Shown: positions 15,817-23,409 of the stretch, in pieces
How positions within the stretch are numbered: position 1 is the first letter of the stretch
Layout of the letters: each line of letters opens with the position of its first letter
From: Moorella humiferrea
GTDB lineage: Bacteria > Bacillota > DSM-521 > Neomoorellales > Neomoorellaceae
DNA: 64,000 bases
Assembly: GCF_039233145.1 (NCBI RefSeq)
Contig: NZ_CP136419.1
Span: forward strand, 2,082,001 to 2,146,000
Reading direction: 5' to 3'
Position numbers and translations under genes: made by a program
The notes under the pieces: generated by a model
What the model was told of the DNA's origin: nothing
What the model saw: the letters and a program-made list of their open reading frames with translations, nothing else
Databases searched by the model: none

Positions 15817-17142
15817 TTAGAACCTTTCCCAAACCTTGACCGCCAGCTCCCTGGCCCTGGCGGCAATGGCCGCCTCATCCAGGTGCAGGAGCCTTCGAGC
15901 GCGCATGAGGATTTTGCCGCCGATGATGGTCGTGTCCACAAGGCCGCCGTTGAAGCCGAAAAGGAGGTGGCCGAACCAGTTATCGGCCGTTATCGGGGTA
16001 GGTGCATGATAATTCACCAGTATTATGTCGGCATAGGCCCCTTCCTGGAGACGCCCCACGGGGTGGGCGAAGAACCGCTCCGCTATGCGGGAGTTGTTGC
16101 TGAAGACCATGGCCGGGACTTCCGACCAGCCGGCATTGGGATCGCCGGAAACGAGGCGGCGCAGAACATTGGCCGTCTTCAGGGATTCAAACATATCGCT
16201 GGTATAGCCGTCCGTCCCCAGGCCGACGACCACCCCCGCCGCAAGCATTTCTCCCACCGGAGCGCAGCCGACGGCGTTACCCATGTTGGATTCCGGATTG
16301 TGGACCACCAGGGTACCCGTTTCCTTGAGGATGGCTATTTCCCTTTCCGTCACATGGACGCAGTGGGCGGCGACGGTATCGGGGCCCAGAATGCCGTGGT
16401 CAGCCAGGCGCTCCACCACCCGCTTACCCTCGCGCTCTAAGGCGTCTTCTACGTCCTGGATGCCTTCCGCCACGTGGATGTGAAAACCGCTGCCCACCTC
16501 CTCCGCAGCCTCCCGGCAGGCGTCCAGGGTGGCGTCGGAGAGGGTAAAGGAGGCGTGGAGGCCGAAGGTGGCGCTGAGCAAACCTTCCCCGCCGCGGTAT
16601 TTTTTAATGGCCTCTACATTTTCCGCAATACCCTGCCGCATAATTTCCTCGCCGTCGCGGTCGGAAACCTCATAGGCCAGGCAGGTGCGCACACCCGCTT
16701 CACCAGCCGCCTGGGCGATCATCTCCAGGCTGCCGCGAACGGCGCAAGGGCTGGCGTGATGGTCCAGGATGGTGGTGGTGCCGTTCTTAATGCAGTCAAT
16801 GAGGGGAATCAGGGCGCTGTAATAAACGTCCTCCAGGGTAAGGGCCTTATCCAGGCGCCACCAGAGGCGCTGTAAAATCTCCAGGAAATTGGTGGGCGGC
16901 GCTTCCTTCAGGGCCATGCCCCGGGCGAAGGTGCTGTAAAGGTGCATGTGGTTGTTTATCAAGCCCGGCATGATTACCATGCCCCGGGCGTCGAGCCATT
17001 CGGCTTCAGGATAACGCCGCCTAAGCTCGGCCGTCGCTCCCACGGCGACGATGCGGTCGCCCTCAACGGCCACGGCTCCGTCTGCCAGGTAGGGCCGCTC
17101 CGGTACTAAGGACAGCAGATGGCCATTGCCAACAAGGAGCAT
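15817..17142 (-). CDS. ssnA: SsnA-type amidohydrolase/aminohydrolase
   Basis: A 441-residue metal-dependent hydrolase of the amidohydrolase superfamily (guanine deaminase/SsnA branch). Metal ligands appear in order: NNHMHLY (near 65), HIHVAEG (about 220), AHCVH (about 260) and GTDGYTSD (about 312). The protein is full length. SsnA accompanies XdhD and YgfK in purine degradation clusters, where it deaminates or opens a purine-derived ring. The exact substrate cannot be read from the sequence. It lies 20 bases upstream of the ygfM-like gene. Confidence 0.92.
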   Translation of the reverse strand: MLLVGNGHLLSLVPERPYLADGAVAVEGDRIVAVGATAELRRRYPEAEWLDARGMVIMPGLINNHMHLYSTFARGMALKEAPPTNFLEILQRLWWRLDKALTLEDVYYSALIPLIDCIKNGTTTILDHHASPCAVRGSLEMIAQAAGEAGVRTCLAYEVSDRDGEEIMRQGIAENVEAIKKYRGGEGLLSATFGLHASFTLSDATLDACREAAEEVGSGFHIHVAEGIQDVEDALEREGKRVVERLADHGILGPDTVAAHCVHVTEREIAILKETGTLVVHNPESNMGNAVGCAPVGEMLAAGVVVGLGTDGYTSDMFESLKTANVLRRLVSGDPNAGWSEVPAMVFSNNSRIAERFFAHPVGRLQEGAYADIILVNYHAPTPITADNWFGHLLFGFNGGLVDTTIIGGKILMRARRLLHLDEAAIAARARELAVKVWERF

Positions 17143-17177
17143 ATATTTATACCTCCATACTCTGTTTTTTACGCGGC

Positions 17178-17648
17178 CTAATCCGCCAGGGCCTTCTCCA
17201 CCGCTTTGATGATGTTCTGATAACCGGTACAGCGACAGAGGTGGCCGGACAACTCCCTTTTTATTTCCTCTCGCGTATACTTTTTACCCTTCGCCGCCAT
17301 GGCCGTTGCCGTGAGGACATAACCCGGCGTACAAAAACCGCACTGGATGGCCCCTTCTTCGATGAAGGCCTTCTGCACCTTGGAAAGCTCCCCGTTTTTG
17401 GCGATACCTTCTATGGTAACTATATCTTTACCGTCGGCCCAAACGGCCAAATAAATGCAGGAGTCCACAGGCGTGCCGTCGATGAGGACGGTACAGGCAC
17501 CGCACTCTCCGACTTCACATCCTTTTTTAACTCCGGTGTACCCCAGGCGTTCCCGCAAAACCTCCAGGAGGGACTCGCGTACGTCTACTTCCAGGGCGAC
17601 CTGAAGGCCGTTTACGGTAAAGGATATTTTTTTAAGCAATGGCTTCAC
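17178..17648 (-). CDS. [2Fe-2S] subunit of a molybdenum hydroxylase
   Basis: A 156-residue iron-sulfur subunit with all eight cluster cysteines: CEVGECGACTVLIDG for the plant-type cluster, then QCGFCTPG and HLCRCTGYQ for the second. It relays electrons from the Mo site to FAD. It overlaps the end of the preceding FAD subunit gene by 17 bases. A second, separate 2Fe-2S gene starts this same operon, which is unusual. Confidence 0.95.
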   Translation of the reverse strand: MKPLLKKISFTVNGLQVALEVDVRESLLEVLRERLGYTGVKKGCEVGECGACTVLIDGTPVDSCIYLAVWADGKDIVTIEGIAKNGELSKVQKAFIEEGAIQCGFCTPGYVLTATAMAAKGKKYTREEIKRELSGHLCRCTGYQNIIKAVEKALAD

Positions 17649-18516
17649 CCCCCGCCTTGACTATCGCTTCCCGCAGGGCCCTCTGGGTGAGTTCCTCCAC
17701 CAAATGCTCCCGGTATTCCCTGGAAGCGCGCCAGGAGGTTCGCGCCTGGGCAGCTTTAACCGCCAGTTTGCCGATTGTCGCTATTGTTTCACTTGTTATG
17801 GCTTTGCCTTTGGCAAAGGCCTCCGCTTCCGGACAACGTCGCGGCGTCGGGCCCGCCACTCCCAGACCGATGCGCACGTCCTCCAGGATCCTGCCTTCCT
17901 TTACTTTACAAACAACGGCCACGCCCAGGGTGGCAATATCCATGGCCCTGCGTTGGGAGAATTTAATGTAATGCCCGCCGTAGCCCCGGTAATCCTCGGG
18001 GGAAATGAGAATCTGGGTGAGGAGTTCGCCGGGTTTTAAAGCGACTTTTCCGGGGCCCAGGTAAAAATCCTGGATGGGTGTTACCCGTTCACCTGTATTA
18101 TTTTTTAGTTTCAACCTGGCGCCCAGGGCAAAAAGGGTGGGGGCGCTGTCGGCCGAAGTGGCTCCGTTGCACAGGTTGCCGCCGATGGTGGCAACGTTGC
18201 GTATCTGGGGGCCGCCTATGGTGAGAGCCGCCTCGGCAAGGACGGGGATATGGTCTTTAATTACCGGGTCTTCGGCCACCCGGCTGAAGGTCGTCAAGGG
18301 GCCGATGGCGATAGTACCGTCCTCTAATTTCTGCACGCCCTCAAGGGATTTTATGTGACGAATGCTTAAAAGCTCCGCACCCTCAATAACACCGTGCCGC
18401 AGCTTTATCAAAACATCGGTGCCGCCGGCGATTACCGTCAGGCGGGGGTTGGCTGCCAAGAGCGCCAGGGCTTCGGCGAGGGTTGTCGCCTCATGATATC
18501 CTTGAAAATTGTACAT
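17632..18516 (-). CDS. FAD-binding subunit of a molybdenum hydroxylase
   Basis: A 294-residue XdhB/CoxM-type subunit. FAD contacts are visible as TVIAGGTDVLIKL (about 28-40) and ATIGGNLCNGATSADSA (about 108-124). It lies 18 bases after the Mo subunit gene and overlaps the following 2Fe-2S gene, so Mo, FAD and 2Fe-2S subunits form a conventional three-gene hydroxylase with an extra 2Fe-2S gene upstream. Confidence 0.95.
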   Translation of the reverse strand: MYNFQGYHEATTLAEALALLAANPRLTVIAGGTDVLIKLRHGVIEGAELLSIRHIKSLEGVQKLEDGTIAIGPLTTFSRVAEDPVIKDHIPVLAEAALTIGGPQIRNVATIGGNLCNGATSADSAPTLFALGARLKLKNNTGERVTPIQDFYLGPGKVALKPGELLTQILISPEDYRGYGGHYIKFSQRRAMDIATLGVAVVCKVKEGRILEDVRIGLGVAGPTPRRCPEAEAFAKGKAITSETIATIGKLAVKAAQARTSWRASREYREHLVEELTQRALREAIVKAGGEAIA

Positions 18517-18534
18517 AAATTCCTCACCGCCTTC

Positions 18535-20826
18535 CTATATGAGCCCGGCTTCTTTGCATTTCTCGAAGACCTTCTGGGGAGTCATGGGCAACCTGTTAAA
18601 GGCCACGCCGGTAGCGTCGAACACGGCGTTGCGGACGGCCGGGGCCACCGGAATTACCGGCGGCTCGCCCAGGGCCTTGCAGCCGTAAGGGCTTGTCGGC
18701 TCGTGGGTTTCCACGAAGGCCACGCCGATTTCCGGCACGTCCATGATGGTCGGTATTTTATAATCCAGCAGGTTGTTATTCAAAGGTCTTCCCGTCTTTT
18801 CATCAAAGAGTAGTTGTTCCGCCAGGGCATAACCGATGCCCATGCTTACGCCGCCGTGGACCTGGCCTTCCGCCAGCTGCGGGTTGATGATTTTTCCCGA
18901 ATCGTGGACGTTGTATATTTCTAGGATCTCTATTTTCCCGGTTTTCAGGTCCACCTCCACTTCGGCAAAGGTGGCGCCGAAGACAAAGGCGTTAATCCGG
19001 GCGTTGTTGGACGTATCGCTCGTTATGGGGCTGGCGAAAACGGTATCGTAATAGGTGTGCAGGGCTACTTCCTCCAGGGGCATGACGACTTCCCCGGAGT
19101 GCTTATAGACAATATTCCGGTCTTTAATATCTAGGGCGTGGGCGGGGATGTCGGTCATACCCCAGACGAAATCCAAAATTTTGGCCTTCACCTCGGCGGC
19201 CGCTTTGGCCACGGCCATGCCGGTGATATAAGTTTGTCTGGAGGCGTAGGCGCCGGTATCGAAGGGGGTGATATCGGTGTCCTGGGTGGAAACGACGTGC
19301 ACCATATCGACGGGGATACCCAGGACTTCCGCCACCATCTGGGCAAAAACCGTATCGCTCCCCTGCCCTATTTCGGTGGCTCCGACCTGCAGCTGGACGG
19401 AGCCGTCCTGGTTCAATACGATTCTTGCTCCGGCCATTTCCAGCCCTACCGGATGGGTCCCGGAAGCGTAGCTGAAACAGGCCATTCCCAGGCCGCGCCG
19501 TTTGCTGCCGGTTTGATTTTTATAGCGCTCCTTTTTCTCGTCCCATTTGATTAACTCTTTCCCCTTCATTATGCATTCGCGAATGCCGCAGCTCCTGACC
19601 CTGTTGCCGTTTAAGGGGTCGACATAACCCTCCGTTACCAGATTCTTCAGCCGTAGTTCAATGGGATCCATATTGAGCCTCCGGGCAATGGCGTCCAGGT
19701 GGCTTTCCACGGCGAAGGTTATCTGGGGCGAGCCGTAACCCCGCATGGCGCCGGCGACGGGCAGGTTGGTGTAAACGGTATAAGGTTCGTATTTCAAAGC
19801 TTCCATGGGGTAAAGGATCCTGAACTTCGTGCCGCCGGCCATGGCGATGGAATGGCCATGGGAGGCATAGGCACCGGTATTGGCGACGGCCTTGATATGC
19901 ATGCCGATGAGCTTCCCGTCTTTGCTGACCCCTGTCTTAATCTTATATTTAATGGCATGACGGGTCCGGGTGTCGATCATACACTCTTCCCGGGACAGTT
20001 CCAGCTTCACCGGCCGCCCGCCGACGGCCAAAGTCATGGCCGCAACTATTGGCTCCAGGCACGCGTCCTGCTTGCTGCCGAAGCCGCCGCCCACGTAAGG
20101 CTTTATTACCCGCACCCTGCCCCAGGGTATCCCCAAGGCCTGACCGACGATTCTCCTGATTATATGCGGTATCTGGGTGGAGGTGACAATGACAATACGG
20201 CCGTCGCTATCGACATAGGCGTAGGAAGTGTGGTTTTCCAGCTGGCAGTGCTGGACGATACTAGTTTCCAGCTCGTCTTCAAAGATATAGTCGGCCTTTT
20301 GCCAGGCTTCTTCAATATTGCCGATTTCATAACCAAAAGAGCTTAAGATGTTGCCCTCACAGTCTTCGTGGATCCGGGGCGCCCCTTCCCGCATGGCCGC
20401 TTCAGGGGTGAGGAGGGGTTCCAGCACTTCGTATTCTACATCTATTAATTTCAGAGCTTCCAATGCGGTCAGTTCGTCCCTGGCCACAACGGCGGCAACG
20501 GCGTCCCCCACAAAGCGGGCTTTGTCCGTTAAAATAGTGCGGTCGGCCTTGTCCCTGTGTTTGGGATCAAGGGCATAAGGGTGCCCGGCGGTGGCAAATT
20601 TTATTTGCGGGACGTCTTTATACGTCAAAACCGCTTCCACTCCGGGCAGCGCCCTTGCCCTATCGGCATCGATATTTTTAATGCGGGCATGGGCATAGGG
20701 ACTGCGCAGAATTTTCCCCACCAGCATGTCCCTGGTAAAAAAGTCGGCAGTATACTTGGCTTTCCCGGTAACTTTGGCCACGGCGTCTACCCGGCTTATG
20801 CTCCTACCCACTACCGCAGAAGCCAT
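18535..20826 (-). CDS. Molybdopterin-binding catalytic subunit of a xanthine dehydrogenase family enzyme
   Basis: A 763-residue large subunit that binds the Mo-pterin cofactor and hydroxylates an N-heterocycle. VGGGFGSKQD lies near 247, the RGYG cofactor loop (AMRGYGSPQI) near 360, and the catalytic glutamate in KALGEPPV near 719. The start at 20826 follows GGGAGGAATAAA; the frame further upstream is spurious. The purine riboswitch in front and SsnA behind point to a purine substrate. Whether it carries the labile selenium ligand cannot be seen in the protein sequence. Confidence 0.93.
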   Translation of the reverse strand: MASAVVGRSISRVDAVAKVTGKAKYTADFFTRDMLVGKILRSPYAHARIKNIDADRARALPGVEAVLTYKDVPQIKFATAGHPYALDPKHRDKADRTILTDKARFVGDAVAAVVARDELTALEALKLIDVEYEVLEPLLTPEAAMREGAPRIHEDCEGNILSSFGYEIGNIEEAWQKADYIFEDELETSIVQHCQLENHTSYAYVDSDGRIVIVTSTQIPHIIRRIVGQALGIPWGRVRVIKPYVGGGFGSKQDACLEPIVAAMTLAVGGRPVKLELSREECMIDTRTRHAIKYKIKTGVSKDGKLIGMHIKAVANTGAYASHGHSIAMAGGTKFRILYPMEALKYEPYTVYTNLPVAGAMRGYGSPQITFAVESHLDAIARRLNMDPIELRLKNLVTEGYVDPLNGNRVRSCGIRECIMKGKELIKWDEKKERYKNQTGSKRRGLGMACFSYASGTHPVGLEMAGARIVLNQDGSVQLQVGATEIGQGSDTVFAQMVAEVLGIPVDMVHVVSTQDTDITPFDTGAYASRQTYITGMAVAKAAAEVKAKILDFVWGMTDIPAHALDIKDRNIVYKHSGEVVMPLEEVALHTYYDTVFASPITSDTSNNARINAFVFGATFAEVEVDLKTGKIEILEIYNVHDSGKIINPQLAEGQVHGGVSMGIGYALAEQLLFDEKTGRPLNNNLLDYKIPTIMDVPEIGVAFVETHEPTSPYGCKALGEPPVIPVAPAVRNAVFDATGVAFNRLPMTPQKVFEKCKEAGLI

Positions 20827-20827
20827 T

Positions 20828-21376
20828 TTATTCCTCCCTTTCCTGCGAAGACAATAACGCCGCCCCTCGCCCGGAACGCGACCCTTCAATCCGGCCGCCC
20901 CCGGCCGGGGTTCCCATAACGGCGGCCGCCTTTTCTACCGCAGCTATAATTTTAGCATAACCGGTGCAGCGGCACAGGTTGCCCGCCAGGGCGTCTTTTA
21001 TTTCCTCCCGGGAAGGATTGGGGTTCCGGTCCAGGAGGGCCTTGGCGCTCATGATCATGCCCGGGGTGCAGAAACCGCACTGGACGGCCCCTTCGCCGAT
21101 GAAGGCTTCCTGCAGGGGATGGAGCCGACCGTCAGGGGAAGCCAGACCTTCGACAGTCTGAATTTCGGCACCGTCGGCCTTGGCCGCCGGTATCAAGCAG
21201 GAATCCACGGCCAGGCCGTCCATGATCACCGTGCAGGCGCCGCATTCCCCCTTGCCGCACCCTTCCTTGGTACCGGTAAGTCCCAAATAATCCCGCAAAA
21301 GTTCCAGCAGAGTCGTATCAGCCGGCACATCCACCTGGTAAAGACGGCCGTTGACGGTAAGTTTGATCCCCGGCAC
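20828..21376 (-). CDS. [2Fe-2S] subunit of a molybdenum hydroxylase, first gene of the riboswitch operon
   Basis: A 182-residue subunit with CGKGECGACTVIMDG, QCGFCTPGM and NLCRCTGYA. It is longer than usual because of a ~25-residue Gly/Arg/Ser-rich tail after the conserved domain. The start is GTG, 7 bases after AGGGGGT and about 20 bases downstream of the riboswitch terminator. One base separates its stop from the large-subunit start, so the two are probably co-translated. It is one of two 2Fe-2S subunits in this operon. Confidence 0.93.
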   Translation of the reverse strand: MPGIKLTVNGRLYQVDVPADTTLLELLRDYLGLTGTKEGCGKGECGACTVIMDGLAVDSCLIPAAKADGAEIQTVEGLASPDGRLHPLQEAFIGEGAVQCGFCTPGMIMSAKALLDRNPNPSREEIKDALAGNLCRCTGYAKIIAAVEKAAAVMGTPAGGGRIEGSRSGRGAALLSSQEREE

Positions 21377-21398
21377 GGCACATACCCCCTGACAACAT

Positions 21399-21452
21399 AA
21401 AAAACCAGCTGCCGGACCCGACTCGTAGTCAGGCGATTTCCGGTCACCTGGT
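21399..21452 (-). terminator. Terminator overlapping purine riboswitch 1
   Basis: On the minus strand ACCAGGTGACCGG (21440-21452, inside aptamer J2/3-P3-L3) pairs with CCGGCAGCTGGT (21404-21415) with one mismatch and one bulge, 11 pairs in all, followed by TTTTTT. Because the 5' arm is part of the aptamer, ligand binding should prevent terminator formation. Confidence 0.7.
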
Positions 21453-21487
21453 AGATACCCCCGGCCCCATCGCCGGGGTTATACGAG
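21422..21487 (-). promoter_or_regulatory. Purine riboswitch 1, guanine-type core
   Basis: The minus strand gives P1 CTCGTA/TACGAG, P2 CCCCGGC/GCCGGGG, joining segment GTATCTACC, P3 CAGGTGA/TCGCCTG with loop CCGGAAA, and GACTA with the specificity base C (C74 equivalent at 21428). Core positions match guanine riboswitches (U22, U47, C50, U51, C74). The L2 loop is GATGGG, one base shorter than usual. It heads the Mo hydroxylase/ssnA operon. Confidence 0.9.
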
Positions 21488-21497
21488 TTTATTGAGA

Positions 21498-21527
21498 ATT
21501 ATATTCGGCAAATATATCTTAAATCCT
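21498..21527 (-). promoter_or_regulatory. Promoter of purine riboswitch 1
   Basis: AGGATTT (21521-21527), 14 bases, GAATATAAT on the minus strand. TATAAT at 21498-21503 puts the transcription start at about 21491, immediately before P1 of the aptamer, which supports the assignment. Confidence 0.65.
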
Positions 21528-21556
21528 GCTGAAAATTTAATTTTCTTCCTGATATT

Positions 21557-21585
21557 TTTATGGCAGCCACGTGGGCTGCCATAAA
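21557..21585 (-). terminator. Perfect 12-bp hairpin after the double-cubane reductase gene
   Basis: TTTATGGCAGCC (21557-21568) and GGCTGCCATAAA (21574-21585) pair perfectly around a 5-base loop, directly after the stop at 21587. No T tract follows on the minus strand, so it may be a boundary hairpin rather than a classical terminator. Confidence 0.45.
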
Positions 21586-21586
21586 T

Positions 21587-22864
21587 TTAAGAGGTTATCA
21601 TTTCCAAAAAGGCTTCTATCCTGGTCTGGAGCTGGGCCGCGTCTTTTTCGCTGAAATCACTTTCCAGGCATAAAACCGGTAGCCCCGCTTCCCGCAGGGC
21701 TTTTTCCACCTGCCGGGCTTCAAGGGCATAAGTCTGACAGAACTGGAGGGAATAATAAATCACCCCGTCGGCCTTTCCTTCCCTGGCCAGGCGCAGGATG
21801 TCTTCCATCCGGGACGTATTGGGAGTAAAGCAGGCACAGTTGATGTCCAGCAATCGCCGGGCCAAATTTTTTACCTGCTGGGATAAGGTTTCGCCGTCTT
21901 CAGGCACCATCCCGGCGAAATAACGGCTGCCGGTACATGTTTCTTCACCGATAATCACCGCCCCTGACTTCTCCACCAGGTGGTGTAGCTTCCAGTAAGG
22001 TAAAGGCATGGGTGTCCCCGTTACCAGGAGACGCGGTGCTCCTTTACTGGTAACACCTTCACCCCGGGCAATCCTATCCTCAAGTTCTTCGCAAAGGGCA
22101 TTAACTTGAGCCGTGAAACGATCCGGGTCATCAAAGAAAGCCAGTTGCGAAATTAGCAGGGCGTCTTTTCCGCTAATAGGAACCGGGTCGGCCCGGCGGG
22201 CTTGATACAGGCGCTGCAGGGCCGCACGGCGGGCATTGGCCTTCTTGATAGCGGCATTTAATTTCTCACTATCGATTTTTTGTCCCGACCGTCGTTCAAT
22301 TTCTTCTTTAAATCGGTAAATTTCCCCTTCCCAGAGGGCCAGGTCGGCCGCTTCCTTACGCTGGGGCAATTCCATTACGTAAGTAGGAACATAATCATTG
22401 AGGATTTCCCAGGTCTTCTTTTTCCCATCACAGGTAGTTTCGCCAACAAGAAAATCGACGACCTGAAAGTAAGGGCAAATCCGCTCCAGTTTAAAGCCAA
22501 CCAGAGACTTAATCAGGGGGCACAGGTTACGCGGTAAAATTTGTTCCCCGGCAGGAACGGTAAACTGGGTTCCTGCACAGAGCCCGACACTAACCCCATC
22601 GACGGCAAGGATAAGTTCTTCCGGCACAAAAACACAAAAGGTACCGGCCACCAGCCGCCCGGCTCTTTTATGGGCCAAAATTTCTTCGACCCTCCTGCCA
22701 TGGGCCTCACCTAAAAGGTTATCAAAATATGCCATACCCGCCGGCCGGTTATCTTGTTGTAAAAAAACCTCGCTAAAGGCCCCGGGCAACGCCGCCAAAA
22801 AGGCATCGTGCCTTTCCAGGTCCAGCCCTAAATCCCGCCACATCTCCCGGTAAGCATTGCTCAA
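21587..22864 (-). CDS. Double-cubane-cluster-type anaerobic reductase (HgdB/FldB family)
   Basis: A 425-residue protein of the 2-hydroxyacyl-CoA dehydratase subunit family, most like stand-alone double-cubane [8Fe-9S] proteins. Cysteines occur in ICPYFQVVDF, VGETTCDGKKK, GEETCTGSRYF and YYSLQFCQTY, the pattern expected for the cluster ligands. A frame opens earlier, but its first codons overlap the GAAGGAG ribosome site. The TTG at 22862-22864 is 9 bases downstream and is the better start. Such proteins use an ATP-driven [4Fe-4S] activator, and no activator gene is present here. The physiological substrate is unknown. Confidence 0.8.
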   Translation of the reverse strand: MSNAYREMWRDLGLDLERHDAFLAALPGAFSEVFLQQDNRPAGMAYFDNLLGEAHGRRVEEILAHKRAGRLVAGTFCVFVPEELILAVDGVSVGLCAGTQFTVPAGEQILPRNLCPLIKSLVGFKLERICPYFQVVDFLVGETTCDGKKKTWEILNDYVPTYVMELPQRKEAADLALWEGEIYRFKEEIERRSGQKIDSEKLNAAIKKANARRAALQRLYQARRADPVPISGKDALLISQLAFFDDPDRFTAQVNALCEELEDRIARGEGVTSKGAPRLLVTGTPMPLPYWKLHHLVEKSGAVIIGEETCTGSRYFAGMVPEDGETLSQQVKNLARRLLDINCACFTPNTSRMEDILRLAREGKADGVIYYSLQFCQTYALEARQVEKALREAGLPVLCLESDFSEKDAAQLQTRIEAFLEMITS

Positions 22865-22897
22865 AGGGATCAACTCCTTCAAGTAATTTTATCTTGG

Positions 22898-22927
22898 TAT
22901 ATTTTCGCTTTTTATCATCATTATCCT
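22898..22927 (-). promoter_or_regulatory. Candidate promoter of the double-cubane reductase gene
   Basis: AGGATAA (22921-22927), 14 bases, then GAAAATATACC on the minus strand. It keeps the AGGAT and GAA elements at the same spacing as the riboswitch promoters. Confidence 0.45.
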
Positions 22928-23021
22928 TTATAACATATATTCCATTTTGTTATTTTTGTCGTCGGCTGTGAAGACATTATGAAGAAAATATGAAGAAAGT
23001 CTGAAAGATCGCATATTCTTC

Positions 23022-23048
23022 TTGACATATACCCATATAGGGTAATAT
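23022..23048 (+). promoter_or_regulatory. Promoter with CsoR-like operator upstream of the DUF2933 gene
   Basis: TTGACA at 23022-23027 and a TAATAT -10 at 23043-23048 (15-base spacing) bracket TACCC-ATATA-GGGTA (23030-23044). The TACCC/GGGTA arms resemble copper-sensing CsoR operators. Repressor binding would cover the promoter. Confidence 0.6.
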
Positions 23049-23090
23049 GCTGGGACTAGACTTAAATCTTATTCACTTCCAAGGAGAGAG

Positions 23091-23336
23091 ATGCGCATGA
23101 ATCACAGAAAGCATGGCTTGCTAATGCTCCTGGGTTGTGGCCTGATGATAGTGGCCGTATTTTTCTTACTGACCCGCGGTGCAGCTGCAAGCGACGGCAC
23201 CGCCGGTGGTAGTTGGGCCTGGCTGTTATTCTTGCTTTGTCCCCTGATGCACCTTTTCATGATGGGCGGGCACAATCACGGTGAATGTCAGCATGGGGAG
23301 CAAAAGGATCCCGGTAAAAGTGAAGACGCAGGATGA
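23091..23336 (+). CDS. DUF2933-like small membrane protein
   Basis: An 81-residue protein with an N-terminal membrane segment (residues 9-29), a Ser/Gly linker, and a second hydrophobic stretch ending in CPLMHLFMMGGHNHG. That Cys-Pro-Leu-Met-His plus Met/His-rich motif typifies DUF2933 proteins, which sit near copper resistance genes. The tail is His/Cys/Glu rich (CQHGEQK). A CsoR-like operator in the promoter and a Cu ATPase 3 kb away support a copper-related role. The exact function is unknown. Confidence 0.75.
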   Translation: MRMNHRKHGLLMLLGCGLMIVAVFFLLTRGAAASDGTAGGSWAWLLFLLCPLMHLFMMGGHNHGECQHGEQKDPGKSEDAG

Positions 23337-23338
23337 AC

Positions 23339-23380
23339 AAAAAGCGCAACAACCGCATCACGAGGTTGCTGCGCTTTTTG
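23339..23380. terminator. Bidirectional terminator between convergent genes
   Basis: AAAAAGCGCA-A-CAACC pairs with GGTTG-C-TGCGCTTTTT (15 pairs, one mismatch, 9-base loop). It has A runs on one side and T runs on the other, so it serves both the plus-strand DUF2933 gene and the minus-strand M20 gene. Confidence 0.9.
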
Positions 23381-23409
23381 TACACGGTGTCCGCGGCCGA
23401 TGTAAGCTG

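Noticed and set aside
15157-16440. Long plus-strand open frame of 427 codons opposite ssnA and the FAD subunit
   Set aside because: It is antisense to two genes with clear family motifs, has a low-complexity Ala/Arg/Pro composition, and lacks a ribosome site. High GC creates such shadow frames throughout the window.
21422-21487. 8-oxoguanine, 2'-deoxyguanosine or adenine variant of the purine riboswitch
   Set aside because: Core positions of riboswitch 1 match the guanine class (C at the specificity position, normal joining segment). Only loop bases differ, so there is no sequence reason to assign a rare ligand.
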